DNA of 64,000 nucleotides from DASQHW01 sp038238245 (GTDB taxonomy: Bacteria > Actinomycetota > Acidimicrobiia > IMCC26256 > PALSA-610): positions 77,259 through 141,258 of the forward strand of contig JBBRXX010000009.1 in assembly GCA_038238245.1 (NCBI GenBank), read 5' to 3'. The notes beneath the pieces are model-generated. The model made no database searches. It was not told where the DNA came from and worked only from the letters and a program-made list of their open reading frames with translations. How positions within the stretch are numbered: the first letter of the stretch is position 1; each line of letters opens with the position of its first letter. Shown here one piece after another: positions 37,038 through 46,430 of this stretch. A program made the translations under genes and the position numbers.

Positions 37038-37465
37038 GCGCACGGTCACGTTCAGGGTCGGATCGGCCGCCCGAGCGCGGGTTCGTGGCGATCGAGTGGG
37101 TCGCGGCGGTCGCGTTGTTGCTCTTGCCGGTCGTCGTGCTCGTCGCGACACTGCCGGAGTGGGCGGAGCGGCGACATGCTGCGAGCGTCGCGGCGCGCGA
37201 GGCCGCCCGCGAGTTGGTGCGCGATTGGCCGGGCGCCGATCCCGAACGGGCTGCCGCCGTGGCGCGCGACGTCGCCGCCGATCACGGCGTACCGGAGCGC
37301 GATGTCGTCGTGCAGGTGCTGTCGCTCGGCGTGGCGCGCGGCGACCTGGCGCGGGTTGCTGTCCGGGTGACGATGCCCGCCATTTCAGTCGCCGGCATGT
37401 CGGCGGGCGAATGGCACTACAGCGCCGTCGAGGTTCGGCGCATCGACGACTACCGGAGCCGGTGA
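37034..37465 (+). CDS. tadE: TadE-like pseudopilin
   Basis: 143 aa from ATG 37034 (ATGA overlap). Leader ending PPERG, then FVAIEWVAAVALLLLPVVVL gives the site G / FVAIE with Glu at +5 and one long helix, followed by the TadE-like HAASVAAREAARELVRDWP segment and a beta-rich tail. The longer upstream frame lies inside the preceding gene. Confidence 0.82.
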   Translation: MSARSRSGSDRPPERGFVAIEWVAAVALLLLPVVVLVATLPEWAERRHAASVAAREAARELVRDWPGADPERAAAVARDVAADHGVPERDVVVQVLSLGVARGDLARVAVRVTMPAISVAGMSAGEWHYSAVEVRRIDDYRSR

Positions 37466-37896
37466 TGGCCGAGTCGCGGCCCCGGACGGAGGCGGAGCGC
37501 GGGACGGTGACGTTGTGGGTGCTCGGGTTGTGTATCGCGTTGATGTTCCTCGGTGGGCTCTCGCTCGACCTGTGGCGCGCGGTTGCGGTCAGGCGCGAGA
37601 TGTCGGCGATGGCCGACGCGGCTGCGACCGCGGGCGCCAACGGCGTCGACGAGCCCGCGCTACGCGCCGGCGTTCTGCGGCTCGACGATGGTCGCGCTCG
37701 CGGTCTCACGGCCCAGACGCTCGGCGAGTATCCGCGTACGCCGTCGCTGGACGCGGCACGGATCGACGTGGCCGGCCCTCGGGTCACGGTGACGTTGCGG
37801 GATCACGTCGACTTCTCGCTCCTTGGCATCTTCATGGGCGGCGACCACTTCGATGTCGAGGTGCACGCTTCCGCGGAAGCGCAGGAGATCCCCTAG
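37465..37896 (+). CDS. tadG: TadG-like pilus-associated protein
   Basis: 143 aa from ATG 37465 (one-base overlap, TGATG). Leader ending EAERG, then TVTLWVLGLCIALMFLGGLSLDLWRAV gives the membrane helix of the TadG (Flp pilus-assembly) N-terminal domain. RREMSAMADAAATAGANGVDEPALR is the usual helix after it. The C-terminus VTLRDHVDFSLLGIFMGG is mirrored by a broken copy at 49065-49164. It is short for TadG (full-length proteins carry a large C-terminal domain), so this is the minimal form. It is the last tad gene here. Confidence 0.8.
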   Translation: MAESRPRTEAERGTVTLWVLGLCIALMFLGGLSLDLWRAVAVRREMSAMADAAATAGANGVDEPALRAGVLRLDDGRARGLTAQTLGEYPRTPSLDAARIDVAGPRVTVTLRDHVDFSLLGIFMGGDHFDVEVHASAEAQEIP

Positions 37897-38810
37897 CCGA
37901 TCGACGTGTACCGACGTGGCTTCTGGAACTCGAACGCCACGTACCGCGTCTTCGGCAGGACACGCTCGTGCGCCCGCAAGACGTCGAGCGCGATGCCCCA
38001 CGCGGCCGGATCCACGCGGGCAACCGACGGCCGAAGAACGGACATCAGCCTGCGGGCGGGAGGGAACATCCCGACGCGCGTCATGATGGATGCAACGCGT
38101 TGAAACCGGCCCATGACGGCCTCGGTCCAGTCGCAGATCTGCACCTCGCGAAACCCGAGCTCGCCTGCCATTGCCCGGTACCGTTCGAGCGGCTCGAATT
38201 CGTCGAAGCTCCACATCTCACGAACGATGCGCTGCGGATCGAGCTCGTTTATCGATGCAGGATTGTCATCGGTCCACGCGAAGTCGACGAGCACGAGGCG
38301 GCCGCCCGGACGGAGGATCCGCGAACATTCGGAGAGGAACTCACGGCGACCTTTCGCGCCGAAGTGAAATGCGCCCTCGAGGCAGTGCACGCTGTCGATC
38401 GAGTCGTCGTCGAGCTGGAAGCCTTCGGATTTCTCGGGGAGCTCGGTCACGTCCGCAACGCCGAACCGGAGAGTCGGACCGCTCCCGTAGCGAGCGCGTG
38501 CCATGCGAACGTGTTGCTCGAGGAGGTCGACGCCGAGAACGTCGGCGCCAGCTTCCGCGATCAGCGATGTCGTGTAGCCGCGCCCGCAACAGGCGTCGAG
38601 CACCCGATCGCCACGGTCGGCGTGCAGGAGCGCGAGCGACTTGTGGGCGAGGCGCTCTTGGAACGGCGCGAGCCCGCCCAGGACCATCTCCGGCAACATC
38701 GGGATCGAGAAGTACCCCAGGTTCATGAGCGGGCCCCACCCGAAGGCCTCGAGCAGGCTGAACGTGGAGTTTGACCCGTCGTAGACGGCGCACAATTCGT
38801 CGACCCTCAT
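37893..38810 (-). CDS. SAM-dependent methyltransferase, UbiE/sterol-C24-like
   Basis: 305 aa. Motif I is VLDACCGRGYTTSLIAEAGADVLGVDL; motif II-like DSIDSVHCLEGAFHFG and LRPGGRLVLVDF are also typical. LGYFSIPMLPEMVLGGLAPFQERLAHKSLALL at the N-terminus resembles small-molecule methyltransferases acting on sterol- or quinone-like lipids. GGGAG lies 15 bp upstream of ATG 38810. It converges on tadG with a 4-bp overlap and appears monocistronic. Confidence 0.82.
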   Translation of the reverse strand: MRVDELCAVYDGSNSTFSLLEAFGWGPLMNLGYFSIPMLPEMVLGGLAPFQERLAHKSLALLHADRGDRVLDACCGRGYTTSLIAEAGADVLGVDLLEQHVRMARARYGSGPTLRFGVADVTELPEKSEGFQLDDDSIDSVHCLEGAFHFGAKGRREFLSECSRILRPGGRLVLVDFAWTDDNPASINELDPQRIVREMWSFDEFEPLERYRAMAGELGFREVQICDWTEAVMGRFQRVASIMTRVGMFPPARRLMSVLRPSVARVDPAAWGIALDVLRAHERVLPKTRYVAFEFQKPRRYTSIG

Positions 38811-39065
38811 ACCGCGCTCGCTCCCAACGACGGGCAGGCAGTCTTGACCGGAACGGCTGGGAACGCAAAGCGTCGTTCAGTCGTGCCGGCCACTCACGAG
38901 AGAAGCCCACGTGCGCTTGCAGTTTCCAATCGTCTTGTCAAGGGTCCTGAACACGCAAGCGGCTCGTTTCCGTGAGCGCAGGTAACATGTCCGAGGGCGC
39001 GTGCGTCACACACGTATGACGTCTGGACAGCTCCGAGGCTTGCGCAGCCCGAACGGGCCGAGCGC

Positions 39066-39665
39066 ATGACCGAGCGTCCCGTGGGCCGATGGATCCGCGT
39101 CGGCGTCCTCCTCGCCGTCGGGCTGGGTGTGTTGTTCCCCGTGTTGGCCCTCGTCGGCTGGTTCACGTTTTCGGGCGGACGGTTCGGCTGGATCCCTTCG
39201 CTGGTTGCTTTCAGCGCGTTGGGGCTCGTCATTGGTTGGGCAGCAGTCTCGCCGCACTGGGCGACGGCTCGAAAGCTCACATCGATCACCCTTGCGGTGA
39301 TCGGCGGGATCGTCGGCATCGCGATAGCGCACTTTGCGCCGGCGACGCCCGGACGACTCCGTCACGAGATCGAGGCGTTCACGCAGCCGTCGTGGCAGCT
39401 GACTGATGACCGCGTAGACGGGAACGTCAGCTGCTTCGATTCTTGCACGTCGGTCACCCGCGAATATCACGTCAATGCCGATGTGCGCGACGTCGTCTCG
39501 ACGCTACGGCCGCGGCTTACGAGACGTCATTGCGTCCAGCCAACCGTCGGGATCGAGCCGCTTCACTGGGCTTGCAGTGGCGGCGGAGATATTCGCGTCA
39601 GCGTCGACGTCGTACGTGAACACGATCGCGTCACCGTCGTGTCCATCGTCGCAAGCATGGCGTAG
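39066..39665 (+). CDS. membrane protein, unknown
   Basis: 199 aa. Three membrane helices within the first 105 residues (GVLLAVGLGVLFPVLALVGW; IPSLVAFSALGLVIGWAAV; LAVIGGIVGIAIAHFA) are followed by an outside beta domain with four Cys residues (VSCFDSCTS, RHCVQ, WACSG), suggesting two disulfides. TAACAT at about 38984 may be its -10. No family recognised. Confidence 0.62.
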   Translation: MTERPVGRWIRVGVLLAVGLGVLFPVLALVGWFTFSGGRFGWIPSLVAFSALGLVIGWAAVSPHWATARKLTSITLAVIGGIVGIAIAHFAPATPGRLRHEIEAFTQPSWQLTDDRVDGNVSCFDSCTSVTREYHVNADVRDVVSTLRPRLTRRHCVQPTVGIEPLHWACSGGGDIRVSVDVVREHDRVTVVSIVASMA

Positions 39666-39695
39666 TCCGACCGAACACCAGAAAGGGGCGCGATC

Positions 39696-39941
39696 GTGGT
39701 GCCGCAGTCCCACGTTGCTGCAGGTTTCTGGTTCGGGGTTGTCGTCGGCGTGGCGGCTTCCGTGACCTTCTGGCTGTGGGTCACGCTGGCACGCGCGGCC
39801 GGTGCGGTGGCGAATCGACGTGGTTACCCGCGTCTCGCCGGAGTCGCGATCGGGCTTCTTACCGGCCCAATTGCGATCGTCGCGTTCGCGCTGCTCCCGT
39901 CAAGACATGGTGCACGCCACAGCGAACAGCGCGCGCGGTAA
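39696..39941 (+). CDS. small two-TM protein, unknown
   Basis: 81 aa from GTG 39696. Two hydrophobic segments (FWFGVVVGVAASVTFWLWVTL and GVAIGLLTGPIAIVAFALL) flank a basic loop (ANRRGYPRLAG), typical of a small PLDc_N-like or phospholipase-adjacent membrane protein. It may be co-transcribed with the preceding membrane gene (30-bp gap). Moderate confidence that it is translated. Confidence 0.52.
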   Translation: MVPQSHVAAGFWFGVVVGVAASVTFWLWVTLARAAGAVANRRGYPRLAGVAIGLLTGPIAIVAFALLPSRHGARHSEQRAR

Positions 39942-40332
39942 GCCTCTCTGGACGCCCGGCGCCGGGTGACTACCCCGAGCACGGCGGTCACCTGCCTCAC
40001 AACCAAAGCGGCGGGCCATGCGTCTCGATAACCGGCGGCACGCGTTCGACGTCCAGCCGCCGGCCCGAACCGAGGAGACCCGATTGTTGAAGCGACGCGC
40101 GCAGAGAGCTCGGCTTGGGCGTTGCATTGTCCATGTATGTCGGCCTCGGCCGACTTGCCGAAGGGAGAACGGCAGTGGCGCACTGTCGTCCGCGCGGTAT
40201 TGGCACGACGCGCGCGCAACTGAGAACATGACGAACAGGTTCGACCTCGCCCGACCGGCTTCCACCTCGGAGCAGCCGAATCGCGGTAGCTGTCGCACCA
40301 GTCCTCGACGGCGAGACCGGAGGAGCCGGCGT
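39942..40332. other. non-coding stretch before lipoprotein gene
   Basis: About 390 bp without a convincing gene. The frame of the downstream lipoprotein is open from 40018, but the added sequence is Arg-rich and lacks any signal peptide, so it is taken as non-coding. No repeat or RNA was recognised. Confidence 0.4.
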
Positions 40333-41472
40333 ATGAGAGGCGGGAGGAGTCTGGTGCTCGCGGTCGTCGCCGCGGTGGCGTTCACCGCGTGCGGCGGTGG
40401 CGGCAAACACGGAGGTGGCAGCTCGCAAGGAAGCCCGGCGACTGTTCCCACGTCTGTCACCCCGAACCCACAAGGGTCGGCGCCGGCGACGACCGGCGAG
40501 ACGGGCACTGGCCTCGCAGACGCGCACGGCATCGTCGTGTTCTCGTGTGGGCAGTCGCTGACTTTTCGGGTGCTCGATCCCGACGACGGTCATGTCGTGC
40601 GCAGCGCGACGGGAAACATGGGTGACACCGGCCAGGCGGTCGACAACTGCGGGACGTTCACGCAGGACTTTCCGGCACGGATCAGCCAACCCGTGAAGAC
40701 GACCGAGCAATTCGATCGCGACTTCACGCATTGGGTCACCGTCGATGCCGCGCCCGATGGCGCGCACGTGGTCGCGCTGGTCGACTTGGCGACTGGTACC
40801 CATCGCCGCCTGGCAGGCGGTGACAGCGGCGAATTCGACGCTCGACCGAACCGGGCGATACCGCTGTTCTCGCCTTCAGATCAACAGGTGTGCTTCTACG
40901 ACCCGAACCCGGCGAAGCCGACCCAACACATCGTTTGTACCGATCCTGCATCTGGCGTCACGACGCCGATCGATGACCACGCGATCCACGATGCGGACGC
41001 GGGCTGGTTCTCATTGCTGCCGACAACGAACTTCGCAATCGCGCCCGGTGCGCGCACGATCTTCGCGTTGCCATCGGGGTTCGGCCATGGCCTTCCGAAT
41101 GCCAGCGGCACCGACATCGAACAAGACCTGACCTTGCCGGGCTCCGCCCCCGGCCAAAATTGCACGGTGGGCACGTGGGTCGACGACCACCGGCTCATCT
41201 GCATGCCCTCGGAGCCACATCCGACCGAGCTGTATCTCGTGACGTTGAAGCCCGACTTCTCAATTCTCACGGCGACGTCGTTGCTCCCGCCTACGGACTT
41301 CGCAATCATCGACGCGGTCGTGTCCCCCGACTCCACGCGGGTCGCGTTCGTTGCTGAAAGAACCGGTGAGCGGGTCCTGTTCGTCGCACAACTGAAAGGC
41401 GGCGGTGTTCCGCGCAAAGTGGCGGACGTGCCGACAGATCCGCCGATGGTCGCGGCACTCGCCTGGCGTTGA
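40333..41472 (+). CDS. secreted lipoprotein with beta-propeller-like domain
   Basis: 379 aa from ATG 40333, where a proper signal peptide begins (MRGGRSLVLAVVAAVAFTAC) ending in a lipobox with Cys20. A Gly/Ser/Thr/Pro-rich linker to about residue 60 leads to a repeat domain: VVFSCGQSLTFRVLDPDDGHVVR, VDAAPDGAHVVALVDLATG, IPLFSPSDQQVCFYD, AVVSPDSTRVAFVAER. These are TolB/WD40-like blades, as in the anti-sigma propeller at 14375. Surface-anchored; function unknown. Confidence 0.72.
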   Translation: MRGGRSLVLAVVAAVAFTACGGGGKHGGGSSQGSPATVPTSVTPNPQGSAPATTGETGTGLADAHGIVVFSCGQSLTFRVLDPDDGHVVRSATGNMGDTGQAVDNCGTFTQDFPARISQPVKTTEQFDRDFTHWVTVDAAPDGAHVVALVDLATGTHRRLAGGDSGEFDARPNRAIPLFSPSDQQVCFYDPNPAKPTQHIVCTDPASGVTTPIDDHAIHDADAGWFSLLPTTNFAIAPGARTIFALPSGFGHGLPNASGTDIEQDLTLPGSAPGQNCTVGTWVDDHRLICMPSEPHPTELYLVTLKPDFSILTATSLLPPTDFAIIDAVVSPDSTRVAFVAERTGERVLFVAQLKGGGVPRKVADVPTDPPMVAALAWR

Positions 41473-41644
41473 GCGTCCAAACGCATCCACGACGAGCCAG
41501 GCGGCCGCTGCGGTCGCGAGCTACGGCATGGGCGTGCCAACACGATTGTCGGACAGACGTGCCTGCACGATTGCTGCTGAGCTGCCGATGGCCTGAGACT
41601 GCCCGTACCGGGGTGACCGACGTGGAATCCCCGAGGACGCGGGG

Positions 41645-42240
41645 GTGCCCATGTTTGGACGGCTTCGATCGCGGCGACAGGCCGCGTCTCTCGATCACGA
41701 CGCGGACGACACTGACGCAGTACCAGGGGACGGCGATGGTCGCGCGGTTGACCGTCGTGGGATGTTGCGCCTCGGTGGGATGGCTGCCGCGGGTGCCGCG
41801 GGCGCGGTGGTTGCGGGCGCGGCGAGTGCGACGCCCGCCGGGGCCGCCGATGGCGACTTTCTGAAGCTCGGTCTGAACGGCGCGCCGAATGCGTCGACGC
41901 AGCCGACCGGTCTCTACTACAACAACGGTGCGACCTATCAGCAGGGCTTCTTCGGTCTCGGGGTCATCGACCACAGCACGCCGGTCGGCACGTTCGACGC
42001 CGAACCGGCGGTCGGAGGGGTCGCCAACAACATCAACTTCGGTGCGGGAGTGCAAGGAATCGGAACGAACGGCGCCGACGGCGTGAACGGCAAGAGTGAC
42101 ACCCACGTTGGCGTGGTGGGCAAGGGCGTCACCGGCCTATGGGGAACCGGCTCGACCGGCCATGGCGTTTTTGCGACAAGCGAAGGCGGAGATGGCGTCC
42201 TCGCGCAGACAGCGGGCGACGGGACTACCGGCGTGGTCTC
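41645..42240 (+). pseudogene. Tat-secreted glycine-rich repeat protein, 3' end disrupted
   Basis: ATG 41645 opens a protein with a twin-arginine signal (DRRGMLRLGGMAAAGAAG, cleavage near ATPAGAA) followed by a mature part built from Gly-rich turns: GVQGIGTNGADGVNG, GVVGKGVTGLWGTGSTGHGVFAT, GDGVLAQTAGDGTTGV. This pattern ends abruptly near 42240. The frame then runs on to 43084 as Arg-rich sequence lying antisense to the lysozyme-like gene, while the +1 frame shows a short hydrophobic segment (PLYVFFFWVTALGVAG) and stops at 42365. A deletion or fusion junction near 42240 is the simplest reading. The 5' part is clearly coding in character. Confidence 0.55.
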
Positions 42241-42361
42241 GCCGCTGGCGGAGGTTGTTGCCGCTGTACGTCTTCTTCTTCTGGGTGACTGCGCTCGGCG
42301 TGGCTGGCGCTCGCCAGAAAGCGGGAGCACACCGAGCCCCCGGGATCCGCGCCTCGTCGAG

Positions 42362-43030
42362 CTAGCAGCCGCGTGGGTTGTGGTGCGCCGCGCACCAGGC
42401 GTCGACCTGTATCGGCACACTCGGCCAGCCGTTGCGCGTGCCGCGGTACCGCTCGTCGTAGCAGCGCGCGCGCTGGCACGGGGTCGCGCCGGTGAACTTG
42501 CCGTACTTCCAAGCGTCCCACGTGTTCCAGCCATTGCCGCTGTGCGCGGCGGTGTAGTTGAACATGCATCGCGCAAAGAACGTTGCGACACGCGGCGTAT
42601 CGGCTTGCGCGTCGGTCGCACCACATGCCGCCGAAGAAGGGTTACGCCTGTGTGGTCCCCATGTGTTGGAGTTGATCTGCAACCAGCCGCGGTCGGCGAC
42701 GCAGTGCGGGTAGCACGGCCACGACTTGGGCTGAGGGTGCGCGCGATCCTTGTTGCAGCACACGTCCCGGTCGACGCGAGATTGTTTGTGCCAATGGCGA
42801 GCAGCGCTGTTGAGCGACGATTCGGCGATGCCGATCGCAACGATCCGAGCCATGGTGGCGCGGCTGGTACCGAACCCGTACTTGTGCGCATAGCTGATGG
42901 CCGTCTGTTCGGCGGCGACAGCGTTGAACGGCCGGGTCCCGCCGCTCGTTCCGAATCGCACGTTCGGCGGGCACACACACGCGGCGAGCATGACGCACGC
43001 GATGATGAGCAACAACAGTTTCCGTGTCAT
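42362..43030 (-). CDS. lysozyme/transglycosylase-like lipoprotein
   Basis: 222 aa. Signal peptide MTRKLLLLIIACVMLAAC ends in a lipobox. The mature protein has the lysozyme-fold signature: catalytic Glu in IVAIGIAESSLNSAARHWHK and, after a Cys-rich insertion (DVCCNKDRAHPQPKSWPCYPHC), DRGWLQINSNTWG, the usual QIN/W segment of lytic transglycosylase-like proteins. About ten Cys residues in the mature part suggest disulfides. Likely peptidoglycan cleavage outside the cell; a phage-like ancestry is possible but no phage genes are adjacent. Confidence 0.78.
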   Translation of the reverse strand: MTRKLLLLIIACVMLAACVCPPNVRFGTSGGTRPFNAVAAEQTAISYAHKYGFGTSRATMARIVAIGIAESSLNSAARHWHKQSRVDRDVCCNKDRAHPQPKSWPCYPHCVADRGWLQINSNTWGPHRRNPSSAACGATDAQADTPRVATFFARCMFNYTAAHSGNGWNTWDAWKYGKFTGATPCQRARCYDERYRGTRNGWPSVPIQVDAWCAAHHNPRGC

Positions 43031-43234
43031 CGTGACGCGCCTTCCGCAACGGCAACGCTTCTCGACGTAAAGACTGAACGGTGAGCTCGCGCCGCCTCGA
43101 GCACCGTGGCGCCAGGCTAAGACATCGGATGCGGCTACAGGAGCAGATATTTCGACGGTTATCGCGACGGCCGTCCGGGATGTCCGGGAGATGCGCGACT
43201 GTCCGGGAAGAGCAATCGCAGGCCTCGTGCGTCG

Positions 43235-43777
43235 TCAGCGACGACGGCTTGACACGGGTGCGACGTCGAGTTGCTGCTTGGTTCTCTCGGTGCGGCCCGT
43301 GCCGAGCCTGACGAATCCGGTGACCGCGTGGGCGCGGCCCACGGCATTCGCAGCGTGGTCGGCGTCTTCGCGTTTCACGAACCAGGTCTGCCGTGAGCCG
43401 TGCTTGAGCTGGAAGGGCAGTTCCCTGTTCGGCGACCATGGAGACGGAAGGAACGTGAGGCCACGGCCGTAGTCCAAGCCCCAACCAACGACGTCCACGT
43501 CGGTTCTGCCCGAGTTGGTGACCTCGACTGCAACAACCGGGAGGTCCTCGGGAGAGAGTTCCGCGCTTTCGTCACCAAGCTCCCAAAGAATCGCTCCGCC
43601 GGGACCCAGACCGCCGAGCAGGAGCCTCGCCGTCACGCGCGCACCGCCGAGGAGGAACGTCACCGCCTGCCACACGAGCGACACGACCGCGAGCACGACG
43701 CCCAGCACCGCGAGGACCAGGGTGACGACCGCGAACCCGTCGTGCGCGGTTGCCAGTGCTTGCAGCTCTTCAACCAT
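43235..43777 (-). CDS. single-TM protein with beta domain, unknown
   Basis: 180 aa from ATG 43777 (GGGAGG ribosome-binding site 9 bp upstream). Residues about 15-45 are a membrane helix (VVTLVLAVLGVVLAVVSLVWQAVTFLL); the rest is a beta-sandwich-like domain: VVAVEVTNSGRTDVDVVGWGLDYG, then PFQLKHGSRQTWFVKRE. The motif VxVTNxGRxxVxVxGWGL recurs in many bacterial proteins of unknown function. No catalytic motif. Confidence 0.68.
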   Translation of the reverse strand: MVEELQALATAHDGFAVVTLVLAVLGVVLAVVSLVWQAVTFLLGGARVTARLLLGGLGPGGAILWELGDESAELSPEDLPVVAVEVTNSGRTDVDVVGWGLDYGRGLTFLPSPWSPNRELPFQLKHGSRQTWFVKREDADHAANAVGRAHAVTGFVRLGTGRTERTKQQLDVAPVSSRRR

Positions 43778-43950
43778 CGCGCACCTCCCTCGTTCTCGTC
43801 GCCTGACACTGCGGGTTGCGGGTGATACTGCTCCGCGTCGCGTCACGTTCAATCGCGCCCGCGGTGTCACAAGGGAACGCTCCTCGGATATCGGGGCAAG
43901 CTATCGCTGGACGCCGAAAACGACGGGTTTCGGGCGCGGGCGCGTTGCAG

Positions 43951-46296
43951 TTACTGCTGCAGCAGGATCGTGACGAGCGAACCTTGGGTGTCGACGGCCA
44001 GATCGGTGCGGTGGTCACCGTTCAGGTCCGCGGCCTCGAGTCCGAGCTCGGCATCGCCGACGCCACTTATGGTCGTGGTGGCAAAGTTCTGCCCGCTCCC
44101 GGAGTTGCGCAGCAATGACACCGTGTCGGAGCTCGCGTTGTTGACCGCGAGGTCGAGGTGGTTGTCGCCGTTGAACTCACCGGCGACGAGGCCGTGCGGG
44201 CGGCCACCCACGGCATAGTTCTCCGCGGCGGCAAAGGTGCCACCGTTGTTGCGCAGGACCGACACCGTGCTCGTTCTCGCGTTTGTCACGGCAAGGTCCG
44301 GCGCCGGAGTTCCGTCGAGGTCCGCGGCGACGATCCCCCATGGTTCGCTTCCGACATTCAACGTCGTCGCGGTGCCGCCGAAGGTTCCCGTGCCGCTGTT
44401 GTACCGGAGGCTCACACTCGCGCTCCCCGCGTTCGTGACCGCGAGGTCGGGACCGTTCACGCCGTCGAAGTTGGCGACGGCGATCTCCACCGGGGACGTG
44501 CCGACGGCATACGCCACGGCGTTCGCGAAGGTGCCGTTGCCGAGGTTCCGCAAGACGGACACGTTGTTCGACCCTTCGTTCGCCACGACGAGATCGGGGC
44601 CGTTCACGCCGTCGAAGTTGCCGACGGCGACGCCGTCCGGACTGCTGCCTACCGTGTAGTTGACCGGGGCGGCAAACGTACCGTCCCCGTGGTTGAACAG
44701 CAGCGCGACCTTGTCTGACGCATGGTTGGTAACGGCGAGGTCCGGTCCGTTCGCGCCGTCGAAGTCACCGACCGCCGCGTAGTAGGAGGTGTCGGGGTTC
44801 TCATCAGGATCGCTCGAATCGTAGGTGACCGGATCCGCGTACTTGCCGTGACCGTTGTTGAGCAACACGAAGATGAAGTCGCCGTAGGACGTGAGCGCGA
44901 GATCGGGACCGTTGACGCCGTCGAAGTCTGCGACCGCTCCCGTCTCGGATCTCTGTCCCGCTCCGTACACCACCGGTGACGAGAAGTACGGCTTGAAGGT
45001 GTAGAACCCGTTGCCGGTACTCACGTATATCTCGCCATTGGCGACGGCGGGCGAGCTACGGATCTGGTACACGGGACCCGCAACCTCGACAACGCCGAGC
45101 GGGCCGGCGTTCGTCCCGGTGGCGATCCCGGGCCCGTCGAACGCGTACAGGCTGCCGTCGTCAGCGCCGACATACAGGAGGTTCGGGCCGACGAGCGCGG
45201 GCGCGGACGCGATCGACGAGCCAATGTCGTTCGACGTTCCAAGCGGCGGACACATGACCGGCACGCCGGTGCAACTCGCCCGGCGGCTCTGGCTGAAGGC
45301 GTAGACCTTTCCGTCGATGGAGCCGACGTAGACGTTGCCGGCGATCGCCGGCGCGTTCACGATGCTGCCCCCGGTCACACCGACCCACAACGGTTCACAG
45401 ATGGTCGGCGATCCCGAGCAGTTCCTGTCGCCGGCCGCGTCGTACACGTAGAGCTCACCGCCACCGATGTACACCTTGCCGTACGCGAATGCGGGCGACC
45501 CGAAGTTGCCCTGACTACTTGTCGCCTTCCAAAGGGGTTGACACACACCGCCGGAGCAGTTCGTCGTGCCGTCGGCGTCGAACGCCGCGAGCGTCGAGGC
45601 TGCTGAGAAACCGGAGACGTACACCCGACCGTCCCCAATCGCCGGCGTGCTTCGGACGCGGCCGCCCGGTGCGACAGTCCCGGTCCAGAGCGGCTGGCAC
45701 ACCTTCACCATGCCGGAACAGTTCGTGCTCCCGGCCGCGTCGAAGACGTAGAGGTTCCCGTCGTCGGAGCCGACGTAGACCTTGCCGTTCACGACGGTCG
45801 GCGACCCGTAGACGGCAGCACCGGTCGTCGCGGTCCACAGGGGGGCGCAGGTCGTCGGGGTTCCGGGCGTGCAGTTCGTGACGCCCGCGGCATCGAACGC
45901 GTACAGCTTGTGGTCGAGGGACCCGACGAACACGGTGCCGCCGGCGACCGCCGGCGACGATTGCACCACGCCACCGGTGTTCCCGATCCACAACGGATTG
46001 CACTGACGCTCCTCGGTCTCGCAGTTCGTCACACCCGCGGCGTCGAGCGCGATCAGATCGTTCAGCCTCCCGACGAAGACTTTGCCGCCGGCAACGGCCG
46101 GCGACGACAACTGGTTGTTGCCAGGGAGATGCCAATCGAAGCCGACGGCGGCAGCATTCGCGGTCGTCAGCCCTTCGTCGGGTGTGTGTCGACTGCCGCT
46201 TGCGAGGTAGCCGAACTGTGTCCAGTCGCAGCCACTGGCCAAGAGCAGGCAGGCGCTCGTCAGAACGAGCAGAGAACGTGATCGCATCGCGGTCAT
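43951..46296 (-). CDS. lipoprotein with PQQ-like propeller and FG-GAP repeats
   Basis: 781 aa. Signal peptide with lipobox LLLASGC (Cys23). Residues about 30-440 are PQQ-type blades, each reading SSPAVAGGxVFVGSxDxKLYAFDAAG and alternating with a CxPLWxxxT segment that carries paired Cys residues. Residues about 450-781 are integrin-alpha-like FG-GAP/VCBS repeats: VGNFDGVNGPDLVVANEGSNN and variants, seven or so copies with Asp-rich calcium-binding loops. Such double-propeller proteins sit on the surface; adhesion or polymer binding is likely but unproven. The near-identical repeats make it prone to recombination. Confidence 0.8.
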   Translation of the reverse strand: MTAMRSRSLLVLTSACLLLASGCDWTQFGYLASGSRHTPDEGLTTANAAAVGFDWHLPGNNQLSSPAVAGGKVFVGRLNDLIALDAAGVTNCETEERQCNPLWIGNTGGVVQSSPAVAGGTVFVGSLDHKLYAFDAAGVTNCTPGTPTTCAPLWTATTGAAVYGSPTVVNGKVYVGSDDGNLYVFDAAGSTNCSGMVKVCQPLWTGTVAPGGRVRSTPAIGDGRVYVSGFSAASTLAAFDADGTTNCSGGVCQPLWKATSSQGNFGSPAFAYGKVYIGGGELYVYDAAGDRNCSGSPTICEPLWVGVTGGSIVNAPAIAGNVYVGSIDGKVYAFSQSRRASCTGVPVMCPPLGTSNDIGSSIASAPALVGPNLLYVGADDGSLYAFDGPGIATGTNAGPLGVVEVAGPVYQIRSSPAVANGEIYVSTGNGFYTFKPYFSSPVVYGAGQRSETGAVADFDGVNGPDLALTSYGDFIFVLLNNGHGKYADPVTYDSSDPDENPDTSYYAAVGDFDGANGPDLAVTNHASDKVALLFNHGDGTFAAPVNYTVGSSPDGVAVGNFDGVNGPDLVVANEGSNNVSVLRNLGNGTFANAVAYAVGTSPVEIAVANFDGVNGPDLAVTNAGSASVSLRYNSGTGTFGGTATTLNVGSEPWGIVAADLDGTPAPDLAVTNARTSTVSVLRNNGGTFAAAENYAVGGRPHGLVAGEFNGDNHLDLAVNNASSDTVSLLRNSGSGQNFATTTISGVGDAELGLEAADLNGDHRTDLAVDTQGSLVTILLQQ

Positions 46297-46430
46297 CCGT
46301 CTCGAAGGGGCCGTCTATGCGCGCGGCCATTCGACACTAGACCGAGACAGGCGTCCCTGCCCAGTGGGCATGAGCACCGAAAGGGGATTCGAAGTGCTCA
46401 CAGAGGCCACGTGGACAACATGTCGTTCCT

